From Kitasatospora sp. NBC_00374 (lineage in GTDB: Bacteria > Actinomycetota > Actinomycetes > Streptomycetales > Streptomycetaceae): a stretch of 64,000 nucleotides of DNA. Shown in pieces: positions 8,948-16,908 of the stretch. Location of the stretch: positions 2,046,001 through 2,110,000 of the forward strand of contig NZ_CP107964.1 in assembly GCF_041434935.1 (NCBI RefSeq), written 5' to 3'. The position numbers and the translations under genes are program-made. The first letter of the stretch is position 1. Every line of letters begins with the position of its first letter. The notes under the pieces are model-generated. The model saw only the letters and a program-made list of their open reading frames with translations, did not search any database and was not told the origin of the DNA.

Positions 8948-9139
8948 CCTGGGTCTTGCGGGGTAGCCGGCGGCGATCCAGACGAAGGTCCAGACGATGC
9001 CGTAGCCGAGCTCGTTCAGCGGCCGGTAGACGCCGAGGAGTTCGGTGACGCTGAACGAACCGGCGATGGCCGTGTTCTTCGCCAGCGCGATCATCACACT
9101 GCCGAGCGGAGCCACCACCGAGCGGTACGCGTCTGCGGA
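8948..9139 (-). pseudogene. gluC remnant: C-terminal part of glutamate ABC permease
   Basis: Reading leftwards from about 9139 the frame encodes YRSVVAPLGSVMIALAKNTA, ELLGVYRPLNELGYGIVW and TFVWIAAGY, which is the end of a GluC-type permease. It then runs out of frame into gluD sequence and meets TGA at 8945-8947. Everything before this, including the EAA loop and the first transmembrane helices, is missing, although gluB stops only about 30 bases upstream. About 65 of the roughly 215 expected residues remain. Confidence 0.85.
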
Positions 9140-9169
9140 GCGCGCCGGTGCCGGCCGGTACCGGCCGGG

Positions 9170-10070
9170 TCAGTACCGGTCGATCGGCGGCGGTTCGGGC
9201 GCGGGCATCCCGGACAGGCCCAGCGTGGCCTCGTACGCCTTCCGCCAGTCGCCGTTCTGCTCGTGCCGGGCGAGCGCGTCGTCGATGGCCAGGCGCAGCG
9301 CGGTGTCGTTCCTCGGGGTGCCGACGCCGTACGGCTCGGTGGAGAACGGCTCCCCGGCGATCCGCAGTTCGTCCGGTGCCTTGGCCGCGTAGCCCTGGAG
9401 GATGGCGTTGTCGGTGGTGACGGCGTCGACCTGGCCGCTGATCAGGTTGTCGACGCAGGCCGAGTAGGTGTCGTAGCCGATCAGCCTGGCCTTCGGGTAG
9501 TCCTTCTGGATCCGCTGGTACGGCGTGGAGCCGGCCGCGGAGCAGACCTTCCGGCCGTTCAGGTCCTGCGGCCCGTTGATCTCCTCGTCGCTCCTGCGCA
9601 CCAGCAGCGCCTGCCCGGCGACGAAGTACGGGCCGGCGAAGCCGACCAGCTTCTTGCGGTTGTCGTTGATGGTGTAGGTGCCGACGTAGTAGTCGACCTG
9701 GCCGTTCTGCAGCGCGGTCTCGCGGTTGGCCGAGGCGATGGTGCTGAACTCGATCCGGTCCGGGGCGAAGCCCAGGTCGGCGGCGGCCATCCTGGCGATC
9801 TCGATGTCGAAGCCGGAGTAGACGCCGCTCGCCGGGTCCTTCTGCCCCAGGTACGGCTGGTCCTCCTCGACCCCGACCACCAGGTGGCCCCTGGCCCGGG
9901 CCGCGTCTAGGGCGGCGGAGCCGGTGACCGCGTCGCCGCTCTGCACCTGGTAGCTGGGCAGGGCGCCCGGCTGCGGGCCCTTGACCTGCGGGGTGCCGGA
10001 CTTGCCGCAGCCGGTCAGGAGGAGGACCAGGGCCAGGGCCGGCAGCACCGGCCGCGGTGGTGCGTCGCAC
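9170..10070 (-). CDS. gluB: Glutamate-binding lipoprotein GluB (possible frameshift in signal peptide)
   Basis: The mature protein is intact: a lipobox LLLTGCG, then the type 3 solute-binding fold of glutamate importers (GHLVVGVEEDQPYLGQKD, GFDIEIARMAAADLGF, VDYYVGTYTINDNRK, ending LGLSGMPAPEPPPIDRY). The normal start would be GTG 10070 (MRRTTAA), which follows the gluA stop by nine bases. In the given sequence that GTG is one base out of frame with the lipobox. Removing one G near 10049-10050 would join MRRTTAA to VLPALALVLLLTGCG and restore a perfect lipoprotein signal. Without that, only GTG 10048 is available, giving a signal sequence with no positive start. The partner permeases and ATPase are deleted, so uptake by this system is not expected. 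Confidence 0.75.
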
Positions 10071-10079
10071 GGCGCCGCC

Positions 10080-10316
10080 TCAGTGCTTGAGGATCTTGGA
10101 GAGGAAGTCCCTGGCCCGGTCGCTCTCCGGACGGGCGAAGAAGTCCTCGGGGGCACGGTCCTCGACGATCCGGCCGTCGGCCATGAAGACCACCCGGTTG
10201 GCGGCGGACCGGGCGAATCCCATCTCGTGGTCGACGTCCCGCAGCACGTGCAGGTCGCCGAAGTGCTTGTTCACCCCGCTGAGACTGATCAGCGGGGTGA
10301 AGACGGCGGCGGTCAC
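10080..10316 (-). pseudogene. gluA remnant: glutamate ABC ATPase with internal deletion
   Basis: The first 25 or so residues (PLISLSGVNKHFGDLHVLRD) and the last 50 (HEMGFARSAANRVVFMADGR, then PEDFFARPESDRARDFLSKI) are those of a GluA-type ATPase. They are joined directly as VLRDVD-HEMGF. The Walker A, Q-loop, LSGGQ signature and Walker B segments, about 165 residues of a family of roughly 240-260, are gone, while the frame is kept. The 78-residue product cannot bind ATP. GTG 10316 overlaps the stop of the LapA-like gene by four bases (GTGA). Confidence 0.9.
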
Positions 10317-10561
10317 CTGCTCTGGCGCCCCTTGGCGAGCCAGCCGAGCGCCGCACCCGCGACCAGGGTCGCCAGCAGCGCGATCCACAGCGGCGCCGTC
10401 ACGGTGAAGACCCAGAACTGGATCTTCACCCGTTCCAGGTTGGCGAACAGGAACCAGATCGCCAGCGCCACGATCACGACGATGGCGATCACCCTGGTCG
10501 GTACGCCCGCGATCTCGCCGCGCTTCTTGGCCCCCGGGGAGCCGTCGGAAATCTTGGTCAC
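10313..10561 (-). CDS. LapA-domain (DUF1049-type) small membrane protein
   Basis: This 82-residue protein has a short basic cytosolic start (MTKISDGSPGAKKRGE) and two transmembrane segments (VIAIVVIVALAIWFLFAN and LWIALLATLVAGAALGWLA), separated by the typical NLERVKIQFWVFTVTAPLW. This layout is that of the lipopolysaccharide assembly protein A domain, which in Gram-positive bacteria has no assigned role. GTG 10561 is chosen because the residues before it are Pro/Gly-rich and unlike the family; an alternative start is 10639. The stop overlaps the start of the gluA remnant by four bases. Confidence 0.75.
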   Translation of the reverse strand: MTKISDGSPGAKKRGEIAGVPTRVIAIVVIVALAIWFLFANLERVKIQFWVFTVTAPLWIALLATLVAGAALGWLAKGRQSR

Positions 10562-10685
10562 CCCCGCAGTCTGCGCCGCGCCGGGCCCGGGGACGGCCGC
10601 GCCGCCCGGGGTTGGCCCGGGCGGCGCAACGCGGTACACCCGTACGGGCGACCGGCCGGCCCCGGCGGCCGCGGGTGACGAGCCG

Positions 10686-12458
10686 TCAGCGCTCGTCCCG
10701 CCAGGAGCGCCACAGCGCCGCGTACGGGCCGTCGGCCGCCACCAGTTCGGGGTGGCTGCCGTACTCGCTGATCCGGCCCCGCTCGACCACCGCGATCACG
10801 TCCGCGTCGTGCGCGGTGTGCAGCCGGTGCGCGATCGCGATCACCGTACGGCCGTCCAGCACCCGCGCCAGCGAGCGCTCCAGGTGCCGGGCGGCCCGCG
10901 GGTCGAGCAGTGAGGTGGCCTCGTCCAGCACCAGGGTGTGCGGGTCGGCCAGCACCAGCCGGGCGAGTGCCAGCTGCTGCGCCTGGGCCGGCGTCAGCGC
11001 CGTACCGCCCGAGCCGACCTCGGTGTCCAGGCCGGACGGCAGCGCGTCCGCCCACTCGGCGGCGTCCACCGCGGCCAGGGCCGCCCGCAGCTCGGTGTCG
11101 TCCGCGTCCGGCCGGGCCAGCCGGAGGTTGTCCCGCAGGGTGCCGACGAAGACGTGGTGCTCCTGGTTGACCAGCGCCACCTGGGTGCGCACCCGCTCGG
11201 CCGGCATCCGCGAGAGCTGCGCGCCGCCGAGCGTGACGCTGCCGCGGCCCGGGGCGTAGATGCCCGCGAGCAGCCGGCCCAGGGTCGACTTGCCCGCCCC
11301 GGACGGGCCGACCAGCGCGACCCGGCTGCCGGGTGCCACGTCCAGGCTGATGCCGTGCAGCACGTCCGCGCCCTCGCGGTAGCCGAACCGCACCTGGTCC
11401 GCCGTCACCCGCGCGCCGTCCGGGTGCGCCGACTCGTCGGTCTCGCGGTCCGGCACCTCGCGGACGCCGACCAGCCGGGCCAGCGAGGCCTGGCCGATCT
11501 GCAGCTCGTCGTACCAGCGCAGGATCATGTCCACCGGGTGGGTCAGCGCCTGGGCGTAGAGCACTCCCGCGGTCAGCTGGCCGACGCCGATCCATCCGTT
11601 CAGCGTGTACACCCCGCCGAGCAGCAGGGTGCCGAGGATCGCCAGGGCGTACGTCGCCTCGATGGTCGGGAACCAGCTGACCCGCAGCCACAGCGTGTAC
11701 CGCTCCCAGTCCAGCCACTCGGCGATCTTGCGGTCGGTCAGTTCGACCCGCTCCTCGCCGAGCCGCAGCGCCTCCACCGTCCGGCCCGCGTCCACCGTCT
11801 CGGCCAGCACGGTGTTGACAGCCGCGTAGCCGGCCGACTCCGCCCGGTACGACTGCGGGGCCCGCCGGAAGTACCAGCGGGAGGAGGCCAGCAGCAGCGG
11901 CAGGCCGATCAGCGCGCTGACCGCCAGCAGTGGCGAGGTGAGCACCAGCGCGCCGGACACCAGCACCAGCGAGACCACCGCGACCGCCAGCTCCGGCACC
12001 GCCTCGCGGACCGACTTGGCCAGCCGGTCGATGTCGGTGGTGCCCCGGGAGACCAGGTCCCCGGTGCCGGCCCGCTCCAGGACGCCCGGCGGCAGGGCGA
12101 CCGAGCGGACCAGGAAGTCCTCCCGCAGGTCGGCCAGCACCTCCTCGCCGAGCACCCCGCCGCGCAGCCGGGACAGCCCGGTGAAGACGGACTGCACCAC
12201 CAGCGCCGCCAGGTACCAGCCGACGGCCGAGAGCACCCTGCCCTCGGCGGTGCCGGCGCTCAGCGACTCCACCAGCGAGCCGAGCACCCACGGGCCGACC
12301 AGGCCCGCCACCGTGGCCACGGTGTGCAGCAGCACCACGCCGCTGAACCCCCGGCGGTGGCGCCGGGCCAGCAGCCGCACGTACGAACGGACCGCGGCCG
12401 GCGAGCCGACCGGCAGCATGGTGGCCGGCCCGCTCTCCTGGACGGCTGGAGGCTTCAT
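10686..12458 (-). CDS. ABC exporter subunit with degenerate signature motif
   Basis: This 590-residue half-transporter has an N-terminal six-helix membrane domain (about 30-320) followed by a nucleotide-binding domain. Walker A is canonical (VGPSGAGKSTLGRLLAG) and Walker B with its catalytic glutamate is present (HTLVLDEATSLLD). The signature is LTPAQ in GGTALTPAQAQQLALARL instead of LSGGQ. The gene starts inside the stop of the partner gene 12455-14248 (ATGA overlap), so the two halves are translated together and should form a heterodimer. The partner has the opposite defects, leaving one good ATP site. Substrate unknown; multidrug, lipid or peptide export are all possible. Confidence 0.92.
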   Translation of the reverse strand: MKPPAVQESGPATMLPVGSPAAVRSYVRLLARRHRRGFSGVVLLHTVATVAGLVGPWVLGSLVESLSAGTAEGRVLSAVGWYLAALVVQSVFTGLSRLRGGVLGEEVLADLREDFLVRSVALPPGVLERAGTGDLVSRGTTDIDRLAKSVREAVPELAVAVVSLVLVSGALVLTSPLLAVSALIGLPLLLASSRWYFRRAPQSYRAESAGYAAVNTVLAETVDAGRTVEALRLGEERVELTDRKIAEWLDWERYTLWLRVSWFPTIEATYALAILGTLLLGGVYTLNGWIGVGQLTAGVLYAQALTHPVDMILRWYDELQIGQASLARLVGVREVPDRETDESAHPDGARVTADQVRFGYREGADVLHGISLDVAPGSRVALVGPSGAGKSTLGRLLAGIYAPGRGSVTLGGAQLSRMPAERVRTQVALVNQEHHVFVGTLRDNLRLARPDADDTELRAALAAVDAAEWADALPSGLDTEVGSGGTALTPAQAQQLALARLVLADPHTLVLDEATSLLDPRAARHLERSLARVLDGRTVIAIAHRLHTAHDADVIAVVERGRISEYGSHPELVAADGPYAALWRSWRDER

Positions 12459-14248
12459 ACCGGCTCCTTCACGGGTTCGTCGCGGACCATCGGGGTGTCG
12501 TCCTCGCGGGTGACCACCGCGCGGTAGTGCCGGTCGGCGGCCAGCAGCTCACGGTGGCCGCCGGTGGCGCTCACCCGGCCGTCGCGCACCAGCACCACCG
12601 TGTCGGCCCGGTCCAGCAGCAGCGGGCTGGTCGCGAACACCACGGTGGTGCGACCGGCCCGGAGTTCGCCCAGCCCGGCCGCGATCCGGGACTCGGTGTG
12701 CGCGTCCACCGCGCTGGTCGGCTCGTCGAGCACCAGCACCGGCGGGTCCGCGACCAGCGAGCGGGCCAGCGCCAGGCGCTGGCGCTGGCCGCCGGAGAGC
12801 GAGCGGCCGCGTTCGGTGACCACGGCCCGCATGGCGTCCCCCGCGCACTCGGGCGAGCCGTCGACCAGGGCGTCCAGTACGTCCTCGGCCTGCGCCGCGG
12901 CCAGCGCCTCGGCCACCGTCACCCGGCCGGAGCGGGGCACGTCCAGCAGGTCGGCCAGCGTGCCGGAGAGCAGCACCGGCTCCTTGTCGTGCACCATCAC
13001 GGCCGCCCGCGCGGCCGCCAGCGGCACCTCGTCCAGCACCGTGCCGCCGAGCCGGACGCCCGGTACGGGCGGCTCCCCCTCGACGGGCGGCAGATGGCCG
13101 CCGAGCCGGGCGGCGAACGCGCCGGCGAAGTCCGGGTCGCCGCAGACCACGGCCGTCAGCCGGCCGGCCCGTGCGGTCAGCCCGGTCACCGGGTCGTGCA
13201 GGTCGGCGCGGTCCGGCCGGTCCAGCACCGCGGCCGGGTCGGCCTCGTCGCCGCCGCGGGTCAGCGCCAGCACCCGGGTGGCCCGGGCGGCCGAGACCCG
13301 GGCCACGCTGTAGGCGTGCGCGGCCTCGCCGAGGATCCGCAGCGGGGCCGCCAGGAACGCGGTGGCACCGTAGACGGCCACCAGCTCGCCGACCTCGATC
13401 CGCCCGGAGACCGCCAGCCGGGCGCCGTACCAGGTGACCCCGACCACGAACAGGCCGGGCAGCAGGACCTGCTGGGCCTGCATCAGGGCCCAGATCCGGC
13501 TGGCCCGGACGGCCGCGCCGCGGACCTGCTGGGAGGCGGCGCGGTAGCGCTGCAGGAACAGCTCCTCGCCGCCGATGCCGCGCAGCACGCGCAGCCCGGC
13601 GACGGTGTCGGCGGCCAGCTCGGTCGCCTTCCCGCCGAGCGCCCGCTGCTCGTCGTAGCGGCGCTCGAACGGGCCGAGCAGCGGCCACACGGCTACCGCC
13701 AGCACCGGTACGCCGAGCAGGACGGCCACCCCGAGCAGGGGCTGCTGCACCAGGACGGCCAGGCTGACGCCGAGCCAGACCAGGACGGCGGCGCGCACCC
13801 GGGCGGTCAGCTCCACGTACCAGCCGATCTTCTCGACGTCGCCGCTGCTGACGGCGACGATCTCGCCGGTGGCGATCGAGCGGGAGAGCCCGGCGCCCAG
13901 GTGGGAGGCCTGGCGGGCGACCAGCTGGCGGAGCTGGGAGGCGGCGGTGATCCAGTTCCAGACGGCCTGGCGGTGCAGCAGGACGAAGCCGGTGGTCTGG
14001 ACGGCCGAGAGGACCAGGGCCAGCGCTCCGGCCCGCCAGAGCCCGGCGCCGTCGTGCTCGACGGCGGCCTGGATGCCCAGGCCCAGGGCGGTCGGCAGGG
14101 CCGCCATGCAGCCCAGCTCCAGCACACCCCAGCAGGTGGCGAGCCGTTGGCCGCGGCGCTGGCAGCGGCGCAGCCAGCGGAGGAAGGCGATCGGGGAGGA
14201 GAGGTCCGGGGTCCCCGGATCGGACATGGGCAGGGGTGTGAGCGGCAT
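12455..14248 (-). CDS. ABC exporter subunit with degenerate Walker A
   Basis: This 597-residue half-transporter has a six-helix membrane domain and an ATPase domain. At the place of Walker A it reads LTAVVCGDPDFAGAFAARLG, which lacks the GxxGxGKST lysine. The signature is perfect (GRSLSGGQRQRLALARSL) and Walker B is intact (VLVLDEPTSAVD). It therefore cannot bind ATP normally at its own site, but completes the ATP site of its partner (10686-12458), as in heterodimeric exporters of the BmrCD/TM287-288 type. ATG 14248 is chosen because GGAG lies six bases upstream; the longer frame to 14485 has no support. The stop overlaps the partner's start by four bases. Confidence 0.9.
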   Translation of the reverse strand: MPLTPLPMSDPGTPDLSSPIAFLRWLRRCQRRGQRLATCWGVLELGCMAALPTALGLGIQAAVEHDGAGLWRAGALALVLSAVQTTGFVLLHRQAVWNWITAASQLRQLVARQASHLGAGLSRSIATGEIVAVSSGDVEKIGWYVELTARVRAAVLVWLGVSLAVLVQQPLLGVAVLLGVPVLAVAVWPLLGPFERRYDEQRALGGKATELAADTVAGLRVLRGIGGEELFLQRYRAASQQVRGAAVRASRIWALMQAQQVLLPGLFVVGVTWYGARLAVSGRIEVGELVAVYGATAFLAAPLRILGEAAHAYSVARVSAARATRVLALTRGGDEADPAAVLDRPDRADLHDPVTGLTARAGRLTAVVCGDPDFAGAFAARLGGHLPPVEGEPPVPGVRLGGTVLDEVPLAAARAAVMVHDKEPVLLSGTLADLLDVPRSGRVTVAEALAAAQAEDVLDALVDGSPECAGDAMRAVVTERGRSLSGGQRQRLALARSLVADPPVLVLDEPTSAVDAHTESRIAAGLGELRAGRTTVVFATSPLLLDRADTVVLVRDGRVSATGGHRELLAADRHYRAVVTREDDTPMVRDEPVKEPV

Positions 14249-14562
14249 GACGCTCCGTTTGCGCGGTGCTGACAGGGTCTCTGCGGCAGGCTGCCGAGGC
14301 GCGCGACCGGTTCTCGGGCGCGGCGATGCGCCCTGGGGACGCGTGTGCGGCCAGGGCGGGGCGGGGCGGGGGGACGGTCTCATCAGGACGTCATGGGCAT
14401 CGAGCGTGCCGGGCCCGATGTGAGCTGCGCAACAGGTTTTCCGGTCGTACCCGCCCCCGGCCCGCGTCCGCCCGCGCGGGTTCACCGCTGACGGTGAATC
14501 CCGGTCGGGGAATGATTCGCCGTCGCCACCGGTTGGTCATGGTCGAACATCATCGGACGATC
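14249..14562. promoter_or_regulatory. Divergent intergenic region with inverted repeat
   Basis: This stretch lies between the leftward ABC exporter operon and the rightward aldo/keto reductase and holds no gene I can support. It contains the perfect inverted repeat TTCACCG-ctga-CGGTGAA at 14481-14498, a plausible dimeric regulator site. No regulator gene is directly adjacent on this side. Confidence 0.5.
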
Positions 14563-14579
14563 AGAAGGGCACCCCTTCT
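14563..14579 (+). promoter_or_regulatory. Hairpin sequestering the ribosome binding site of the aldo/keto reductase
   Basis: AGAAGGG-cac-CCCTTCT forms a perfect 7-bp stem that ends one base before the GTG at 14581. AGAAGGG is the only Shine-Dalgarno-like stretch, so in the mRNA it would be paired. Confidence 0.55.
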
Positions 14580-14580
14580 C

Positions 14581-15435
14581 GTGAGCACCATCCCCAGCGT
14601 CACCCTGAACAACGGCGCGGAGATCCCGCAGCTCGGCTTCGGTGTCTGGCAGGTCCCGGACGCGGAGGCCGCTCCCGCGGTGCGGACCGCCATCGAGGCC
14701 GGTTACCGCTCGATCGACACGGCCGCGATCTACGAGAACGAGGTCGGCACCGGCGAGGCCGTCGCTCAGGCGGGCGTCCCGCGCGAAGAGCTGTACGTCA
14801 CCACCAAGCTGTGGAACTCGGGCACCAGGGACTGGTCGGGCCGGCAGGGCCGGGACGCCGTCCGCAGGGCCTTCGACGACTCGCTGGGCAAGCTCGGCCT
14901 CGACTACGTCGACCTGTACCTGATCCACTGGCCGCGCCCGATGCACGGCACCTTCCTGAACGTGTGGGAGGGCGTCACGGAGCTGCTGGCGGACGGCCGG
15001 GTCAAGTCGGTCGGCGTCTCCAACTTCGGCATCCCGCAGCTGGAGACCCTGCTCAAGGAGAGCTCCGTGGTGCCGGTGCTCAACCAGGTCGAGCTGCACC
15101 CGTACTTCCCGCAGCACGAGCTGCGCGACTTCCAGTCCGGGCACGGCATCGCCACCGAGGCGTGGAGCCCGCTGGGCCAGGGCGGCGCCCTGCTCGCGGA
15201 GCCGACGCTGGTGAAGATCGCCGAGAAGCACGGCCGCACGGTGGCCCAGGTGGTCCTGCGCTGGCACCTGCAGAGCGGCGTCATCGCGATCCCGAAGTCC
15301 GTGACGCCGTCCCGGATCCGGGAGAACCTCGACGTGGCCGGCTTCGAACTGGACGCCGACGACCTGGCCGCGATCGCCGCCGTGGAGACCGGCGTCCGGA
15401 TCGGCCCGGACCCGCAGGGCTTCGACTGGAACTGA
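14581..15435 (+). CDS. Aldo/keto reductase (2,5-diketo-D-gluconate reductase type)
   Basis: This 284-residue NADPH-dependent oxidoreductase has the AKR barrel. The catalytic tetrad can be read: aspartate in GYRSIDTAAIYENE, tyrosine in the same block (AAIYENE), lysine in LYVTTKLWNSG and histidine in YLIHWPRP. The cofactor-binding C-terminal segment is IAIPKSVTPSRIRENLDVAG. GTG 14581 fits the family start (STIPSVTLNNGAEIPQLGFG); the longer frame from 14266 has no family-like residues. It probably detoxifies small aldehydes or keto sugars; the substrate cannot be fixed from sequence. A perfect palindrome terminator follows 21 bases after the stop. Confidence 0.92.
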   Translation: MSTIPSVTLNNGAEIPQLGFGVWQVPDAEAAPAVRTAIEAGYRSIDTAAIYENEVGTGEAVAQAGVPREELYVTTKLWNSGTRDWSGRQGRDAVRRAFDDSLGKLGLDYVDLYLIHWPRPMHGTFLNVWEGVTELLADGRVKSVGVSNFGIPQLETLLKESSVVPVLNQVELHPYFPQHELRDFQSGHGIATEAWSPLGQGGALLAEPTLVKIAEKHGRTVAQVVLRWHLQSGVIAIPKSVTPSRIRENLDVAGFELDADDLAAIAAVETGVRIGPDPQGFDWN

Positions 15436-15456
15436 CCGTCCCGGTCGGCGGACACG

Positions 15457-15498
15457 CTTGAAGGGCCGTCACCCCCGCGGGGGTGACGGCCCTTCAAG
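15457..15498. terminator. Perfect 42-bp palindrome, bidirectional terminator
   Basis: Two uninterrupted 21-base complementary arms with no loop bases meet at 15477/15478; each arm starts CTTGAAGGGCCGTCAC. It sits between the convergent aldo/keto reductase and MarR genes and can terminate transcription from both sides. Confidence 0.85.
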
Positions 15499-15542
15499 TG
15501 CCCTGGCGAATCGTTACACCCGATTCACGGATGGAACCGGAA

Positions 15543-16439
15543 CTACAGCCGTGCCGCCTTCGCGAGCAGGGCCATCGCCGGCTCGTGCTCGTCCGCGTCG
15601 AGCGGGGAGAGCAGGAGTTGCTGGACCTCACGCACGCCCGCCGCCGAGCGGTGCAAGAGGTCCTGGCCGTCCGGCGAGAGCGAGAGCAGGTTGCGCCGCC
15701 CGTCGGAGGGGTCACGGCGACGCAGGACCAGACCACGGCGGACGAGACGGCTGACCATCTCCGCCATCGTCGCCTTGTCGAGCGAGGCGAGCTCGCCGAC
15801 GGTGCGCTGGTCCGCGCCCGGCTCGGTCTCCAGCGCGTCGAGCACCGCGTACTGCGGGGCCGTCAGTTCGGAGCCGACCTTCTCGGACCAGAGCTTGGTG
15901 TGTACCTGCTGCGCCACCCGGATCAGGTAGCCGATCGCCCGCTGGGCGTCCAGCATCGGCCGGGCATCGGTCATGACCGCGACGGCGGCAGGCTCCAGCC
16001 GGGCTATCTTCGACATCACCCGGACGATCTCGACCTGCTCGTCGGGGTTGAGGGGCTCGAACAGCGTGCGCTGCACGCGGACCACTCCGCCGGTGGCCTC
16101 GCGCACCGCCTGGGCGCCGTTCTGCGAGAGTGCCAGCAGCTTGCGACGGCCGTCGGCCGGATCGCGGCGGCGGAGCACCAGACCGCGCCGCACCAGGCGG
16201 GCGACCATTTCGGCCATCGTGGCCTTGTCGAGCGAGGCCCGCTCGCCAACCGTGCGCTGGTCGGCGCCCGGTTCAAGGGCCAGCACCAGCAGAACGGCGA
16301 ACTGCGGAGCCGTCAGCTCGGTACCGACGAATTCGGACCACAAGCGGGTGTGTACCTGCTGGGCCACGCGGATGAGGTGGCCGGGCGACTGCTGCAGTCG
16401 ACCGGTCACTCGGGTTGTCGGGATCTCCCCCAGCACCAT
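15543..16439 (-). CDS. Tandem MarR-MarR fusion regulator
   Basis: This 298-residue protein contains two complete MarR-type winged helix domains in one chain. The first runs from RVAQQVHTRLWSEFVGTELT (about residue 25) to about 145. The second runs from RVAQQVHTKLWSEKVGSELT (about 170) to the end. Each has the recognition region SLDKATMAEMV and the wing RRGLVLRRRDP(A/S)DGRR, nearly identical between copies, so this is an internal duplication of about 430 bp. Ordinary MarR proteins are 140-180 residues and act as homodimers, so this chain could act as an intramolecular dimer or bind two sites. ATG 16439 is chosen over the longer frame to 16529 because GGGACGGA lies upstream and the family-like sequence starts there. 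Confidence 0.88.
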   Translation of the reverse strand: MVLGEIPTTRVTGRLQQSPGHLIRVAQQVHTRLWSEFVGTELTAPQFAVLLVLALEPGADQRTVGERASLDKATMAEMVARLVRRGLVLRRRDPADGRRKLLALSQNGAQAVREATGGVVRVQRTLFEPLNPDEQVEIVRVMSKIARLEPAAVAVMTDARPMLDAQRAIGYLIRVAQQVHTKLWSEKVGSELTAPQYAVLDALETEPGADQRTVGELASLDKATMAEMVSRLVRRGLVLRRRDPSDGRRNLLSLSPDGQDLLHRSAAGVREVQQLLLSPLDADEHEPAMALLAKAARL

Positions 16440-16908
16440 GAAATCCGTCCCGGTGTCACGCCCGGTGTGTGTGGGACACCCGAGCGGGGCAGTAACGGCG
16501 AGTGAGCATCCCGCTGTGATGGAAGGCACGCCAGCCGTGCAGCCGGTGGCTGCTGGCGCACACTATACAAACGGTCGGCCTGTGCTGGCAGGCAGGGGCC
16601 AATAGTAGACGCATGTTCGGCGAAGTTGGCATATTTCCCCGGCCTGTCGGGGTCGTGTCAGACGATGGTTCACCCGCTCGGATCCGGGGCGCCCTCACCC
16701 TCCGTCACCTGCGGCGCTGCCCTCTGGCCCGGAATCCTACTCGCCGGTAAGGTGACCGCGCACCACGCAGCGCCACCACCACGCTCCGCGCCCGCCCGCT
16801 CCGCCCCGCATCGGGCGGCGACGGCCCCGGGCCGGACGCCGTCCCGGGGAGGCCGCCGTCAACGCTCCGGCCTCGCCCGTCACCCCATCGAGAGAGACGA
16901 GTACGAGC
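16440..16908. promoter_or_regulatory. Divergent intergenic region between MarR fusion and SDR reductase
   Basis: This 469-base stretch has no gene I can support. Reading on the minus strand, GTTTGTATAGTGTG (around 16562-16575) contains a TATAGT that could be a -10 element for the MarR gene. On the plus strand the last 100 bases before the reductase are GC-rich without a clear promoter. MarR proteins usually control their own divergent region, so operators are likely here, but I see no convincing palindrome. Confidence 0.4.
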
